64,000 nucleotides of DNA from positions 2,666,001 through 2,730,000 of the forward strand of contig NZ_CP040872.1 of the NCBI RefSeq assembly GCF_006337065.1. The letters are read 5' to 3'. The translations under genes were made by a program, and so were the position numbers. This DNA comes from Agromyces laixinhei (GTDB taxonomy: Bacteria > Actinomycetota > Actinomycetes > Actinomycetales > Microbacteriaceae). The notes beneath the pieces were generated by a model. The model saw only the letters and a program-made list of their open reading frames with translations, searched no databases and had not been told where the DNA came from. Below, piece after piece: positions 50,278 to 58,904 of this stretch. How positions within the stretch are numbered: the first letter of the stretch is position 1; every line of letters starts with the position of its first letter.

Positions 50278-51332
50278 CACCTTCCCGTGTGCCTGGCGAT
50301 ATTGCTCGTCAGCGAGAGGTACCCGAGCACGAACCCGACTCCCCACGAAACGTGTATGCAGGGCAACACTACGAGAAACCATGCGGCAGTGGCTGCGCCG
50401 CGCCCGCGTGCCGAGACGAGTGTCGCCGCGAGCACGAAGAACACGTACACGACGGGCACGATGAAGCCGATGAGCAGCCACGGCGTCGCCCCGAGCGCCG
50501 CCTGCACGATGCCGCCGAGACCGAGCAGCAGCCCGAGCACGACGCCCAACACCATGACGGGCGGAACGAAATAGCGGATGCCGTTCGCCGACGGGAACCT
50601 GCGTGCGAGTTCACCGCGCCAGAGACCGGTGGAGAACATCTGCCGTGCGAGTCGATCGAAGGAGGAACGCGGCCGGTAGAGCACCGCGAGCCGCGGGGTG
50701 AACCAGACGACGCCGCCCGTCTCACGCAGGCGCCGGTTGAGTTCCCAGTCTTGGCCGCGCTTGATCGTCTCGTCGAAGAGCCCGACGCGGATGAGCGCAT
50801 CACGGCGGAACACCCCGAGGTACACGGTGTCGGCGGGGCCGGCTGTGCCGCCGACGTGGAACGCCGAGCCGCCGAGCCCGACCTTCGTCGTATAGGCCAG
50901 AGCGACGGCGCGCTCGAACGGCGTCTCGCCGCGCGCGTCCATGATGCCGCCGACATTGTCGGCACCCGTGCTCTCGAGCTCCTCGACCGCGATGCGCGCG
51001 TAGTCGGGGGGCAGCATCGAGTGGGAGTCGACGCGCACGACGACGGGATATCGCGCGGCACGAATGCCGATGTTGAGCCCCGCAGGCGTCGATCCGACCT
51101 CGTTCTCGAGCACGCGCACGCGGTCGTCGCGCGTCGCGAGGTCGGCGACGAGTTCGTTCGTGCCGTCGATGGACGGGCCGAGGGCGATGAGCACCTCGAC
51201 GGGCCCGGTGTAGTCCTGGGCGAGGATCGATTCCACGGCCGCTCGAACGTGCGAGGCGTCGTTCAGCACCGGCATGACGTAGGAGACGCCGAGGAGCGAT
51301 GTCGGCATCGCTGCCGGGTGGTTCTCGGGCAT
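50277..51332 (-). CDS. Membrane glycosyltransferase, GT2 family
   Basis: A 351-residue processive-type GT2. The N-terminal catalytic domain starts VSYVMPVLNDASHVRAAVESIL, with GPSIDGTNELV, the DxD-like RVDSHSMLP, and the QDWELNRRLRETG acceptor motif; about three C-terminal spans anchor it (VPPVMVLGVVLGLLLGLGG and on). Such enzymes build or extend exopolysaccharide. ATG 51332 with GTGAGG 3 bases ahead is preferred to GTG 51341. A TAGGCT -10 lies at 51361-51366. It heads the operon GT2, CDP-alcohol enzyme, GT2. Confidence 0.9.
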   Translation of the reverse strand: MPENHPAAMPTSLLGVSYVMPVLNDASHVRAAVESILAQDYTGPVEVLIALGPSIDGTNELVADLATRDDRVRVLENEVGSTPAGLNIGIRAARYPVVVRVDSHSMLPPDYARIAVEELESTGADNVGGIMDARGETPFERAVALAYTTKVGLGGSAFHVGGTAGPADTVYLGVFRRDALIRVGLFDETIKRGQDWELNRRLRETGGVVWFTPRLAVLYRPRSSFDRLARQMFSTGLWRGELARRFPSANGIRYFVPPVMVLGVVLGLLLGLGGIVQAALGATPWLLIGFIVPVVYVFFVLAATLVSARGRGAATAAWFLVVLPCIHVSWGVGFVLGYLSLTSNIARHTGR

Positions 51333-51360
51333 GTTCCTCACTCGTCGCTCGGGTCGATCG

Positions 51361-51366
51361 AGCCTA
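51361..51366 (-). promoter_or_regulatory. -10 hexamer (TAGGCT) of the GT2 / CDP-alcohol operon
   Basis: TAGGCT ends 28 bases before the ATG at 51332, giving a short leader. Confidence 0.45.
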
Positions 51367-51412
51367 GCAGTCGCGACTTCATGCGCCCGATGCGCCGCCG
51401 ATGGACGCGAAC

Positions 51413-51444
51413 GCGGGTCCGGATCCTCTCGGACCCGGACCCGC
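51413..51444. terminator. Hairpin terminator after the S1C protease gene
   Basis: GCGGGTCCGG (51413-51422) pairs with CCGGACCCGC (51435-51444) around 12 bases, placed 30 bases after the protease stop. Confidence 0.6.
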
Positions 51445-51447
51445 GGC

Positions 51448-51467
51448 TCGGTCGGTCGGTCGGTCGG
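51448..51467. repeat. Tetranucleotide tandem repeat (TCGG)x5
   Basis: Five perfect TCGG units lie between the protease stop codon and its hairpin terminator. The stretch is non-coding. Confidence 0.9.
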
Positions 51468-51474
51468 TCGACGA

Positions 51475-53241
51475 TCAGCCCTCGAATGTGCCGAGGGTCA
51501 CGGTGACCGTCTGCGACGAGCCGTCGCGCGTGAAGGTCAGCTCGGCCTCCGCACCGCCCGGGAGGGCGCGCACCTGAGCGGTGAGGTCGGTCTGGTCGGT
51601 GATCGGCACGCCGTTGAACTCGGTGACGACATCGCCCGCTTGGAGGCCCGCGGCCGCGGCGGCGCCGCCCGCCGGCACCTCGGCGATCAACGCGCCGACG
51701 GTGTCGCTCGAGCCTTCGGCCTCGGCCGAGGTGACCGTGGCTCCGAGGAGGCCGTGCGTGGCCTTCCCGTTCTCGATGATCTCGTCGGCGATGCGCCCCG
51801 CGAGGTTCGAGGGCACGGCGAAGCCCACGCCGATGTTGCCGGCCGTCTCGCCCTGCGCTGCTCCGCCCGTTGAGAGGATGGCGACGTTGACGCCGATGAG
51901 CTTGCCCTCGGAGTCGACCAACGCACCACCGGAGTTGCCGGGGTTGATTGCGGCATCCGTCTGGATGACCGGGAGGGACACCTGGCCGGCCGACGCACTC
52001 GGCTGCTCGGGCGCGCTGCCGTCGGGGCTCGGCAGGTCGAAGAAGAAGTCGAACGGACTGCCCGAGTCTTCACCGCCCTGGTCGCCCTGTTCGCCGCCGT
52101 CGCTCTGCGAGTCGTCGGGGGTCGCGGGTGCGGCAGAGGAGGCGACGTCGATCGAGCGGTTGAGCGCACTCACGATGCCGTTGGTGACCGTGCCGGCAAG
52201 GCCCAGCGGAGCACCGATCGCAATCGCCGAATCGCCGACGTTGAGCTCGTCGGAGTCGGCGAACTCGAGGGGGGTCAGGCCCGAGGCATCCACGAGCTTG
52301 ATGACCGCGAGGTCGGAGAGCGGGTCGGTGCCCACGAGCTCGGCCGTGTAGAGGTGGCCGTCGTTCGTCTTGACCTGGATGGTCGGCTCGCCGGTCGCGC
52401 CGTCGAGGGTGACGACGTGCGTGTTCGTCAGCACGTAGCCGTCATCGGAGAGGATGATGCCCGACCCGGTGCCGCCGGACTGGCCGCCCGACACCGAGAT
52501 CGTGACGACGCTCGGGCTCGCCTTCGCCGCGACGGCGGTGATCTGGTTGACCGACTCGGAGTCGTTGACGACGATGTTCTGCGCGGAGCTCGCGTTGCCG
52601 CTCGTCGGCGTGCCGCCGTCGTTCGTGAGCAGCGCGTTGATGCCGGCGCCCGACGCACCGCCGATGAGGGCAGCGGCCACGATGGCCGCGGCGACGCCGA
52701 GTCCGACACGGCGTGGCTTCTGCTCCGCGGGTGCTGCTGCGCTGTCGGCCGGGGGGCCGTCGATCGGCGCGGTCGGCTGGGTCTGGTGCTGGGCCTGGCC
52801 GTTTGCCTGGGCGTCGGGTGCCGGCCGGCCGCCGAAGGCCGGCGGTACCTCACCCGGCCGCGCGGCCGGGGCAGCGGATGCCGCGGCAACGGGCTGCGCC
52901 GGCTGCTTCGCGTACTGGGGGGCCGAGTAGGGCTGGGGCTGCTGCCCGGGCTCGTAGACCATTCCGTTCGCGACGGGAGCAGCGGGAGCGGCGGGTGGGG
53001 CCGGAGCGGCGGGAGCGGCCGGCGCGGCCGGCGTTTCGGCTGCGGCGACCTCGGGCGCGGCGGGAGCCGCGGCACTCGCCGGCCCGGCTTCATCGGCAGG
53101 GGTGTCGCTCTGCGCTGCGGGCCGGCCGGCTGCGGCGAAAGTCTCAGGGGTGACAGGCGCAGCGCTCTCGGCGGCCGCAGGCGTCGGCGTGACGTCGTCC
53201 TCGCGGGGCTCCCCCGCGGCTCCGTTCGTGGTGTCGGTCAT
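51475..53241 (-). CDS. S1C (HtrA/DegP-like) serine protease with PDZ domain
   Basis: A 588-residue membrane-anchored protease. Residues 1-190 are a cytosolic Ala/Pro-rich disordered arm; one transmembrane span follows (VGLGVAAAIVAAALIGGASGAG). The trypsin-like domain has the triad His (TNTHVV), Asp (DPLSDLAVIKL) and Ser (NPGNSGGALVD). An acidic insert (DDSQSDGGEQGDQGGEDSGS) interrupts the protease domain before the Ser. A PDZ domain covers the last 100 residues (GLQAGDVVTEFNGVPITD). Expected to act on misfolded envelope proteins. The ATG at 53241 is set by GGAAGGAG. Confidence 0.95.
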   Translation of the reverse strand: MTDTTNGAAGEPREDDVTPTPAAAESAAPVTPETFAAAGRPAAQSDTPADEAGPASAAAPAAPEVAAAETPAAPAAPAAPAPPAAPAAPVANGMVYEPGQQPQPYSAPQYAKQPAQPVAAASAAPAARPGEVPPAFGGRPAPDAQANGQAQHQTQPTAPIDGPPADSAAAPAEQKPRRVGLGVAAAIVAAALIGGASGAGINALLTNDGGTPTSGNASSAQNIVVNDSESVNQITAVAAKASPSVVTISVSGGQSGGTGSGIILSDDGYVLTNTHVVTLDGATGEPTIQVKTNDGHLYTAELVGTDPLSDLAVIKLVDASGLTPLEFADSDELNVGDSAIAIGAPLGLAGTVTNGIVSALNRSIDVASSAAPATPDDSQSDGGEQGDQGGEDSGSPFDFFFDLPSPDGSAPEQPSASAGQVSLPVIQTDAAINPGNSGGALVDSEGKLIGVNVAILSTGGAAQGETAGNIGVGFAVPSNLAGRIADEIIENGKATHGLLGATVTSAEAEGSSDTVGALIAEVPAGGAAAAAGLQAGDVVTEFNGVPITDQTDLTAQVRALPGGAEAELTFTRDGSSQTVTVTLGTFEG

Positions 53242-53299
53242 GGTGTGCTCCTTCCAAGCGTTGCCAGCATCCCGGGGCAAGCTGTGTGCCCGATCGGCG

Positions 53300-53312
53300 G
53301 AGTCTATGACTC
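53300..53312. promoter_or_regulatory. Palindrome GAGTC-TAT-GACTC with -10 candidate of the protease gene
   Basis: The palindrome contains TAGACT on the minus strand (53301-53306), 60 bases before the protease ATG. It may be an operator or chance overlap. Confidence 0.35.
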
Positions 53313-53393
53313 TGCTATCTCCGAGCCGGGATTCCTCCGAATGCGGCCGGGGAGCAGAGCTGCCTGCGTCAGCGTAGCGGCACAACCCTCGCG

Positions 53394-53399
53394 TACGGT
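53394..53399 (+). promoter_or_regulatory. -10 hexamer (TACGGT) of the aminotransferase gene, leaderless type
   Basis: TACGGT ends 6 bases before the GTG at 53406. Confidence 0.5.
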
Positions 53400-53405
53400 G
53401 AGAGC

Positions 53406-54638
53406 GTGAGCGACTTCATCCCAGCGCCGGGCCTCGCCCCCTGGCAGCGCACCGCGGCCGGTGCCGGCCTCCTCGCACCCGACGGCACGATCGCCGCGAC
53501 GATCTTCGCCGAGATGAGTGCGCTGGCCGCTCAGACGGGTGCGATCAACCTCGGCCAGGGATTTCCCGATGAAGACGGCCCCGCCGAGGTGCTCGAGGCG
53601 GCCCGCCGTGCGATCGCCGACGGGGTCAACCAGTATCCGCCGGGCACCGGCATGCCCGTGCTCCGCGAGGCGATCGCCGCCCACCAGCGTCGGTGGTACG
53701 GCATCGAAGTCGATGCGGCATCCGAAGTGCTCGTGACCGCAGGTGCGACCGAGGCGCTCGCTGCGACGCTCCTCGCCTTCGTCGACGCCGGCGACGAGGT
53801 CGTGACGTTCGAGCCGTACTACGACGCATACGCCGCGATCGCCGCCCGGGCGGGCGGCGTGCATCGGACGGTGCCGCTGCACTGGTCTCGTGAGCCGGGA
53901 TCCGGCTGGCGACCCGACCACGACGAGCTGCGCGAGGCCGTCACCGATCGCACACGCGTGATCCTCGTGAACTCGCCGCACAACCCCACCGGTGCCGTCT
54001 TCGACGTCGAGACGCTCTCGCTCGTCGTCGAACTCGCCGAGCGACACGATGCGCTGATCGTCACGGACGAGGTCTACGAACACCTCACCTTCGGTGTCGT
54101 GCACACGCCGATCGCCGCGCTGCCCGGCGCCCGCTCACGCACGATCTCGATCTCCTCCGCGGGCAAGACGTTCTCGACCACGGGCTGGAAGATCGGCTGG
54201 ATCATCGCACCCGCACCGCTCGTGACCGCCGTGCTGGCGGTGAAGCAGTACCTGACCTACGTCAACGGCGCACCGTTCCAGCCCGCGATCGCGACCGGGC
54301 TCGGCCTGCCGGATCGGTTCTTCGCGGATGCCGCGGCCACCCTCGAGGCGCGGCGCGACCTGCTCGCCGCGGGGCTCACGGCAGCGGGCCTCGCGATCAC
54401 ACTGCCCGACTCGGGATACTTCATCGTCGCGGATGCCTCTCCCCTCGGGTACGCCGACGGCGCGGCGCTCTGCCGTGAACTCCCGGGCCGCGTCGGCGTC
54501 GTCGGCGTGCCGGTCACCGCGTTCGTGCACCCCGATCGTCAGGGCTCGTACTCGAGCCTCGTGCGGTTCGCCTTCTGCAAGCGGCACGAGGTGCTCGAGG
54601 AGGCGGTCTCCAGGATCGCCGGGCTCAGCGCGGGGTGA
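53406..54638 (+). CDS. Class I/II PLP aminotransferase (kynurenine/methionine aminotransferase-like)
   Basis: A 410-residue fold-type I aminotransferase. INLGQGFPDEDGP opens the domain as in KAT/YbdL-type enzymes, NSPHNPTGAVF and TDEVYEHLTF hold PLP contacts, and the Schiff-base lysine is in SISSAGKTFSTTGWKIGW. The C-terminal RFAFCKRHEVLEEA carries the substrate-carboxylate Arg. The amino donor is unknown; methionine or aromatic amino acids are typical for the group. The GTG start is supported by the -10 6 bases upstream. Its end overlaps the convergent nitrilase gene by 14 bases. Confidence 0.93.
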   Translation: MSDFIPAPGLAPWQRTAAGAGLLAPDGTIAATIFAEMSALAAQTGAINLGQGFPDEDGPAEVLEAARRAIADGVNQYPPGTGMPVLREAIAAHQRRWYGIEVDAASEVLVTAGATEALAATLLAFVDAGDEVVTFEPYYDAYAAIAARAGGVHRTVPLHWSREPGSGWRPDHDELREAVTDRTRVILVNSPHNPTGAVFDVETLSLVVELAERHDALIVTDEVYEHLTFGVVHTPIAALPGARSRTISISSAGKTFSTTGWKIGWIIAPAPLVTAVLAVKQYLTYVNGAPFQPAIATGLGLPDRFFADAAATLEARRDLLAAGLTAAGLAITLPDSGYFIVADASPLGYADGAALCRELPGRVGVVGVPVTAFVHPDRQGSYSSLVRFAFCKRHEVLEEAVSRIAGLSAG

Positions 54639-55467
54639 CGTCGAAGCGGCGCAGCGCGAGCGCCGGGTTCACCCGTCGCACGGTCTCGATCCGCTCCTTC
54701 GAGATCCAGGCGACCGCGACATCCGTCGCCTCACCGATCGTGACCACCTCGACACCCATGGGGTCGACGATCATGCTGTTGCCCGCGCCGACGGGCGGCG
54801 CATGGTCTGCCGCCGCGACATAGACCGTGTTCTCGAGCGCCCGCGCGGTCGTGAGCACGCGCCAGTGCGCCTCTTTCAACGGACCGCGCACCCACTCGGC
54901 GGGCATGCAGACGACATCGGCGCCGGCATCGACGATGCGCCGCGTGACCTCGGGGAATCTCGCGTCGTAACAGGTCTGCAGCCCGAATCGGATGCCGCCG
55001 GCCTCGAAGGTCTCGGGAGGCTCGATCGCTCCCGGGGCGACCCAGGCCGACTCCTGCTGCCCGAAGGCGTCGTAGAGATGCAGCTTGCGATAACGGGCGA
55101 CGACGCCCGCGCCGGGCGCGATCGCGACGACGGTGTTGGCGACGCGTCGCGCTCCGGCTGCATCACCGGGCCGGTCGAGACGTTCGATCATGCCGGCCAC
55201 GAGATGCACGCCGAGCCGGTCGGCGAGCGCGGCGAGGTGCGTCGTGAATGCGCCGCCGATGGGCTCGGCCGCGGTGAGCCAGTCTTCGCCGGGTTCTGGC
55301 GTGAAATAGCTCGAGTACTCGGGAAAGACGACGAGTCGGGCGCCGCGAGCGACCGCGAGATCCGCCAGACGCGTGATCTCGCCGCGATTGCCGACGGCAT
55401 CGTCGCTCGGTGCGAACTGCGCGACCGCGACGCCGTAGCCCTCGGCCATGCTCTGCATACGCTGCAT
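54625..55467 (-). CDS. Carbon-nitrogen hydrolase (nitrilase superfamily)
   Basis: A 280-residue amidase-type enzyme. The Glu-Lys-Cys triad is visible: Glu in VVFPEYSSYF, Lys in RYRKLHLYDAFGQQES, and Cys in LQTCYDARFPE. Members hydrolyse omega-amides such as alpha-ketoglutaramate; the facing aminotransferase gene makes a transamination-amidase pair plausible (a glutamine transaminase/omega-amidase arrangement), but this is inference. The start at 55467 is supported by TAGGCT 6 bases upstream over two nearer in-frame ATGs. Confidence 0.92.
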   Translation of the reverse strand: MQRMQSMAEGYGVAVAQFAPSDDAVGNRGEITRLADLAVARGARLVVFPEYSSYFTPEPGEDWLTAAEPIGGAFTTHLAALADRLGVHLVAGMIERLDRPGDAAGARRVANTVVAIAPGAGVVARYRKLHLYDAFGQQESAWVAPGAIEPPETFEAGGIRFGLQTCYDARFPEVTRRIVDAGADVVCMPAEWVRGPLKEAHWRVLTTARALENTVYVAAADHAPPVGAGNSMIVDPMGVEVVTIGEATDVAVAWISKERIETVRRVNPALALRRFDVTPR

Positions 55468-55473
55468 CCGCTC

Positions 55474-55479
55474 AGCCTA
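55474..55479 (-). promoter_or_regulatory. -10 hexamer (TAGGCT) of the nitrilase gene, leaderless type
   Basis: TAGGCT ends 6 bases before the ATG at 55467. Confidence 0.55.
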
Positions 55480-55566
55480 ACCGGGATGCGCTGCGCGGCG
55501 AGGCCGCAGGCACTGGACATTCCCCCTTGGTCCCGGTGCCTGCGGCAGTCTCGAACTCGGCGTCGG

Positions 55567-55974
55567 CTACCCGTTGCCCTCGGCGAGCTCCCGGCCGTGG
55601 GCGGTGATCGCGTAGATGACGAGGATGTCGATGCCGATGACGATGAGCGACCACCACGGCTGCGCCGGGATGAGGAGCAGCTGACCGAGCGCGCTCAGCG
55701 CCACGAGGATGACGGCGACGACCCTCGCCCACGATGCACCCGAGAGCAGGGCGACACCCGTGAGCACGAGCAGCAGTCCGATCACGAGGTTCCACCACCC
55801 CCAGCCCGTGACGTCGAACAGCAGGAGCCCCGCTTCGGTGACCGCGTAGTACGTGTTGGAACCGAGCAGCGCGACGAAGCCCTGTAGCGCGCTGAACGCC
55901 CCGTTCAGAATGAGGATGATGGCCGCGAAGCCGATCCATCCGATCCATCCCGTCTGTATTCGTGCAGTGCTCAT
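55567..55974 (-). CDS. DUF7144 family membrane protein
   Basis: A 135-residue protein with four spans (about 10-30, 50-72, 76-98 and 108-127). YYAVTEAGLLLFDVTGWGWWNLVIGLL and WWSLIVIGIDILVIYAITAHG are strongly conserved in this actinobacterial family of unknown function. GGAGGGC nine bases upstream acts as ribosome site, so the gene is leadered. It lies alone in the same direction as the nitrilase. Confidence 0.85.
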   Translation of the reverse strand: MSTARIQTGWIGWIGFAAIILILNGAFSALQGFVALLGSNTYYAVTEAGLLLFDVTGWGWWNLVIGLLLVLTGVALLSGASWARVVAVILVALSALGQLLLIPAQPWWSLIVIGIDILVIYAITAHGRELAEGNG

Positions 55975-56189
55975 GATCGTGATGCCCTCCTGTTCGGCGC
56001 CGCCGACGAGCTGTCGGCCGGCGATTCGGTTCATCTGCCGTCAGCGTGGCCGGATTCGCCGCACCCGGCATCATTCAGATCGCATGATTGCCGTCAGCGT
56101 CGCGGGCGAGCGCGGTCTGCGGCATCCGGCGGCTGAGTACTCTCTCGACACGCCCGATCGGGGGCGTTGTCGAGCGCGCCGCCGGTCAA

Positions 56190-56195
56190 TAGGCT
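56190..56195 (+). promoter_or_regulatory. -10 hexamer (TAGGCT) of the large LuxR gene, leaderless type
   Basis: TAGGCT ends 6 bases before the GTG at 56202. Confidence 0.55.
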
Positions 56196-56201
56196 TCGAC
56201 C

Positions 56202-58460
56202 GTGAGCGGTGATGCCCTGTCGTCGGAGACGCCCGAAGTCGAGCTCGATCAACAACTGCTCGACGCGAAGCTCTCGGCCCCGGAGCCGCCGGCCCGAGGC
56301 CATGTCAGCCGAGCCGTGCAGATCGATGCGGCTCGCGCGAGCGGAAACCGATTCGTCGCGATCATGGCACCCGCCGGATACGGCAAGTCGAGCCTGCTCG
56401 CCGAGTGGATGCTCCGGGAGACGCGCCCCGTGGCCTGGGTCTCGCTCGACCGGTACGACGACGACCCGTCGACGCTGTTGATGCTGCTCGCTGCGGCATT
56501 CGCAGGGATCGAGCCTGAAGCGGCCCAACTGCCGAATGCGGTGGCGGGTCATGGCGTCGCGGTGCTCGGCCGCGGGGCGCCGCTGCTCGCGGCCGCGCTT
56601 CGTCGTGCCCGAGCGCCGTTCGTGTTGATGATCGATGACCTGCACGAGATCCGCGACCCCGCCTGCATCGACGTGCTGAGCGTGGTCTTCGCGGGCATCC
56701 CCGCCGGATCCCAACTCGTCGTCGCCAGCCGCGGCGAGCCACGGCACCTGCCCCGTGCCCGCGCAGCGGGCGACGCCTTCGAGATCACGGTGAGCGATCT
56801 CACGCTGGATGCCGCCGGAGCCCAGTCGGTCTTCGCGAACACGAACCTGCCCCTCACCGACGACGATGCGCTCGAACTCGTCGAACGCACGGAAGGCTGG
56901 CCGGTCGGCGTCGTGCTCGCCGCGGCGATCGCGCGCGACGGCGACCGGCCGCCGACCACCGTCTCGGGCGATGACCGGTACATCGCCGACTACCTCTATC
57001 GGGAATCGCTCGTCAGTCTGCCGGAAGACCGCCAGCGATTCCTCCGGCGCACCGCGGTGCTCGATACGTTGTCGGCACCGCTCTGCGACGCGATCCTCGA
57101 GACCTCCGACGCCCAGCAGGTGCTCGGGGAACTGGATGCATCGAACGCCTTCATCGTGCCGCTGGATCGCAGTCGCGGTTGGTATCGATACCACGGGCTC
57201 TACCGCGAGTTCCTCCTCGGCGAACTCCGTCGACTCGAACCGAAGTGCGTACCAGACCTCCTGGCACGCGCGGCGAACTGGTTCGAGTCGCAGGGTTCGC
57301 CGGCGATGGCCATCGAGCTGCTGCTCGACCAGCCGACAGAACGCGCCCGAACGGCCCATCTCGTTGCCGCCACGGCCCTGCAGAGCTATCAGGCAGGGCA
57401 GCTCACGACCGTGCAGCGTTGGATGCGGACCATCGGTGATCCGGCGATCGAGGCGTACCCGCCGCTCGCCGTGTTGACGGGATGGGTCATGGCGCTGTCG
57501 GGGCAGACGACGGAGGCTGCACGATGGGCCTCGATCCTCGAGCACGCCTCCTTCGAGGAGAAGCCCGGCGACGGGTCGGCCTCGTTCGACTCGGCCAGGG
57601 CCATGCTCCGCTCCGCCATGTGCCAGGCCGGGCCCGAGCAGGCGCTCGCCGATGCGGAGTTCGCCGCTGCTGCGGAGCCGAGCTGGAGCCCGTGGCGCGA
57701 CCTGGCACTCCGGTTGCTGGGCGAAGCCCGCCTCCTGGTCGGCGACCTCGTGGGCGCCGAGACGGCGCTGCGCGAAAGCACGGTCATCTCGACGGCGACC
57801 GGAAACACTGACGGGGTGATCCTCTGCGAAGCCGAACTCGCCGTGCTGGCCATGGACGACGGGCGGTGGGACGAGGCCGCCGGCCACGTGAGGGCGGCGA
57901 GCGACGCCATCGACGAGCAGCACATGCACGACTACGCGACCGCAGTGCTCGCGTTCACGCAAGCGGCACGACTCGCACTCCACCGCGGAGACCTCACGGC
58001 AGTTCGACGAGAACTCACCCGAGCGATGCGCGCCCGCCCCGCCAGCACCGCGGCGATACCCATGATCGCGGTTCGAGCACGGCTTCAGCTCGCCAAGCTG
58101 TTCTGGTCGACGGCCGATCACGCGACCACGCACCATCTGCTGCGTGAGATCGACGACATCCTCCTTCGCCGCCCCGACCTCGGCACGCTCGTCGAGCAGG
58201 TCGATGAGTTCCGTCGTCTCGTTGCAGTGAGCGAGCAGCAGGGCGACGGCGGCGGTCCGCCCCTCACCCCGGCCGAGCTTCGATTGCTGCCGTACCTGCA
58301 GACGCACCTCTCCGTGCGGGAGATCGGCGATCGGCTCTTCGTCTCACGCAACACCGTCAGCTCCGAGCTCGGATCGATCTACCGCAAGCTCGGCGTCTCG
58401 ACACGGAGCGAGGCGGTGGATCGAGCGACAGGACTCGGGCTGCTCGGCTCAGGACTCTGA
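56202..58460 (+). CDS. Large LuxR-family regulator with STAND ATPase (MalT/LAL-like)
   Basis: A 752-residue regulator. The N-terminal NTPase (about 35-330) has Walker A APAGYGKSSLLAEW, a Walker B-like VLMIDDLHEI and the arm WVSLDRYDDDPSTLL. A long TPR-like helical region follows (about 350-660). The C-terminal helix-turn-helix is LTPAELRLLPYLQTHLSVREIGDRLFVSRNTVSSELGSIYRKLGVSTRSEAVDRA. In MalT-type proteins ATP and an inducer drive oligomerisation. The inducer and targets are unknown; the adjacent genes encode unrelated proteins. GTG 56202 is the start. Confidence 0.93.
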   Translation: MSGDALSSETPEVELDQQLLDAKLSAPEPPARGHVSRAVQIDAARASGNRFVAIMAPAGYGKSSLLAEWMLRETRPVAWVSLDRYDDDPSTLLMLLAAAFAGIEPEAAQLPNAVAGHGVAVLGRGAPLLAAALRRARAPFVLMIDDLHEIRDPACIDVLSVVFAGIPAGSQLVVASRGEPRHLPRARAAGDAFEITVSDLTLDAAGAQSVFANTNLPLTDDDALELVERTEGWPVGVVLAAAIARDGDRPPTTVSGDDRYIADYLYRESLVSLPEDRQRFLRRTAVLDTLSAPLCDAILETSDAQQVLGELDASNAFIVPLDRSRGWYRYHGLYREFLLGELRRLEPKCVPDLLARAANWFESQGSPAMAIELLLDQPTERARTAHLVAATALQSYQAGQLTTVQRWMRTIGDPAIEAYPPLAVLTGWVMALSGQTTEAARWASILEHASFEEKPGDGSASFDSARAMLRSAMCQAGPEQALADAEFAAAAEPSWSPWRDLALRLLGEARLLVGDLVGAETALRESTVISTATGNTDGVILCEAELAVLAMDDGRWDEAAGHVRAASDAIDEQHMHDYATAVLAFTQAARLALHRGDLTAVRRELTRAMRARPASTAAIPMIAVRARLQLAKLFWSTADHATTHHLLREIDDILLRRPDLGTLVEQVDEFRRLVAVSEQQGDGGGPPLTPAELRLLPYLQTHLSVREIGDRLFVSRNTVSSELGSIYRKLGVSTRSEAVDRATGLGLLGSGL

Positions 58461-58467
58461 GCCGGCT

Positions 58468-58483
58468 CCGGGTTCCGACCCGG
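58468..58483. terminator. Short hairpin after the LuxR gene
   Basis: CCGGGT and ACCCGG form a 6-bp stem with loop TCCG in the 25-base gap between convergent genes. Confidence 0.5.
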
Positions 58484-58485
58484 TT

Positions 58486-58833
58486 CTACCGGGTGTCGGC
58501 TTCGCCGAGCACGTCGTCGATGTCGAGGTCGTGGCCGAGCGCCAGTGCGACCTTCGGCGCGGCGGCGACGACGAGCGGCAGTCCGACGATGGGAATGACG
58601 CCGAGCAGCACGTCCACGATCTGCGTCGCCGTCGTGCCCGAGCTGATCGCCGCGTCGACCTGCGCCCCGAACGACGGCTCGGCCCCGCCGACCGAGACGA
58701 GGGCGGCGATTCTGGCGAGCGCCAGCGACTTGGAATCGAGTCGGCCCTCGACCCCCGCGACATCGCCGACATCGGTCTCGGCGAGCCGCTCGTCGTTGAT
58801 CGCGAGCCGCCGGAGCCGGTCGGTGTAGTCCAT
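58486..58833 (-). CDS. Carboxymuconolactone decarboxylase-like helical protein
   Basis: A 115-residue all-helical protein. LDSKSLALARIAALVSVGGAEPSFGAQVDAAISSGTTATQIVDVLLGVIPIVGLPLVVAAAPKVA follows the pattern of CMD/AhpD cores, but the Cys-x2-Cys-x3-His site of AhpD-type peroxidases is absent. Enzymatic activity is therefore doubtful; a binding or structural role is possible. The ATG at 58833 has a GAGGGGG ribosome site 6 bases upstream. It is convergent with the LuxR gene. Confidence 0.8.
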   Translation of the reverse strand: MDYTDRLRRLAINDERLAETDVGDVAGVEGRLDSKSLALARIAALVSVGGAEPSFGAQVDAAISSGTTATQIVDVLLGVIPIVGLPLVVAAAPKVALALGHDLDIDDVLGEADTR

Positions 58834-58904
58834 CTCATCCCCCTCTGCTCGCCGTCGACGCATCCGCCTGACAGCCAACCCCCGGCACCCCAGTGCCGCA
58901 TCAC

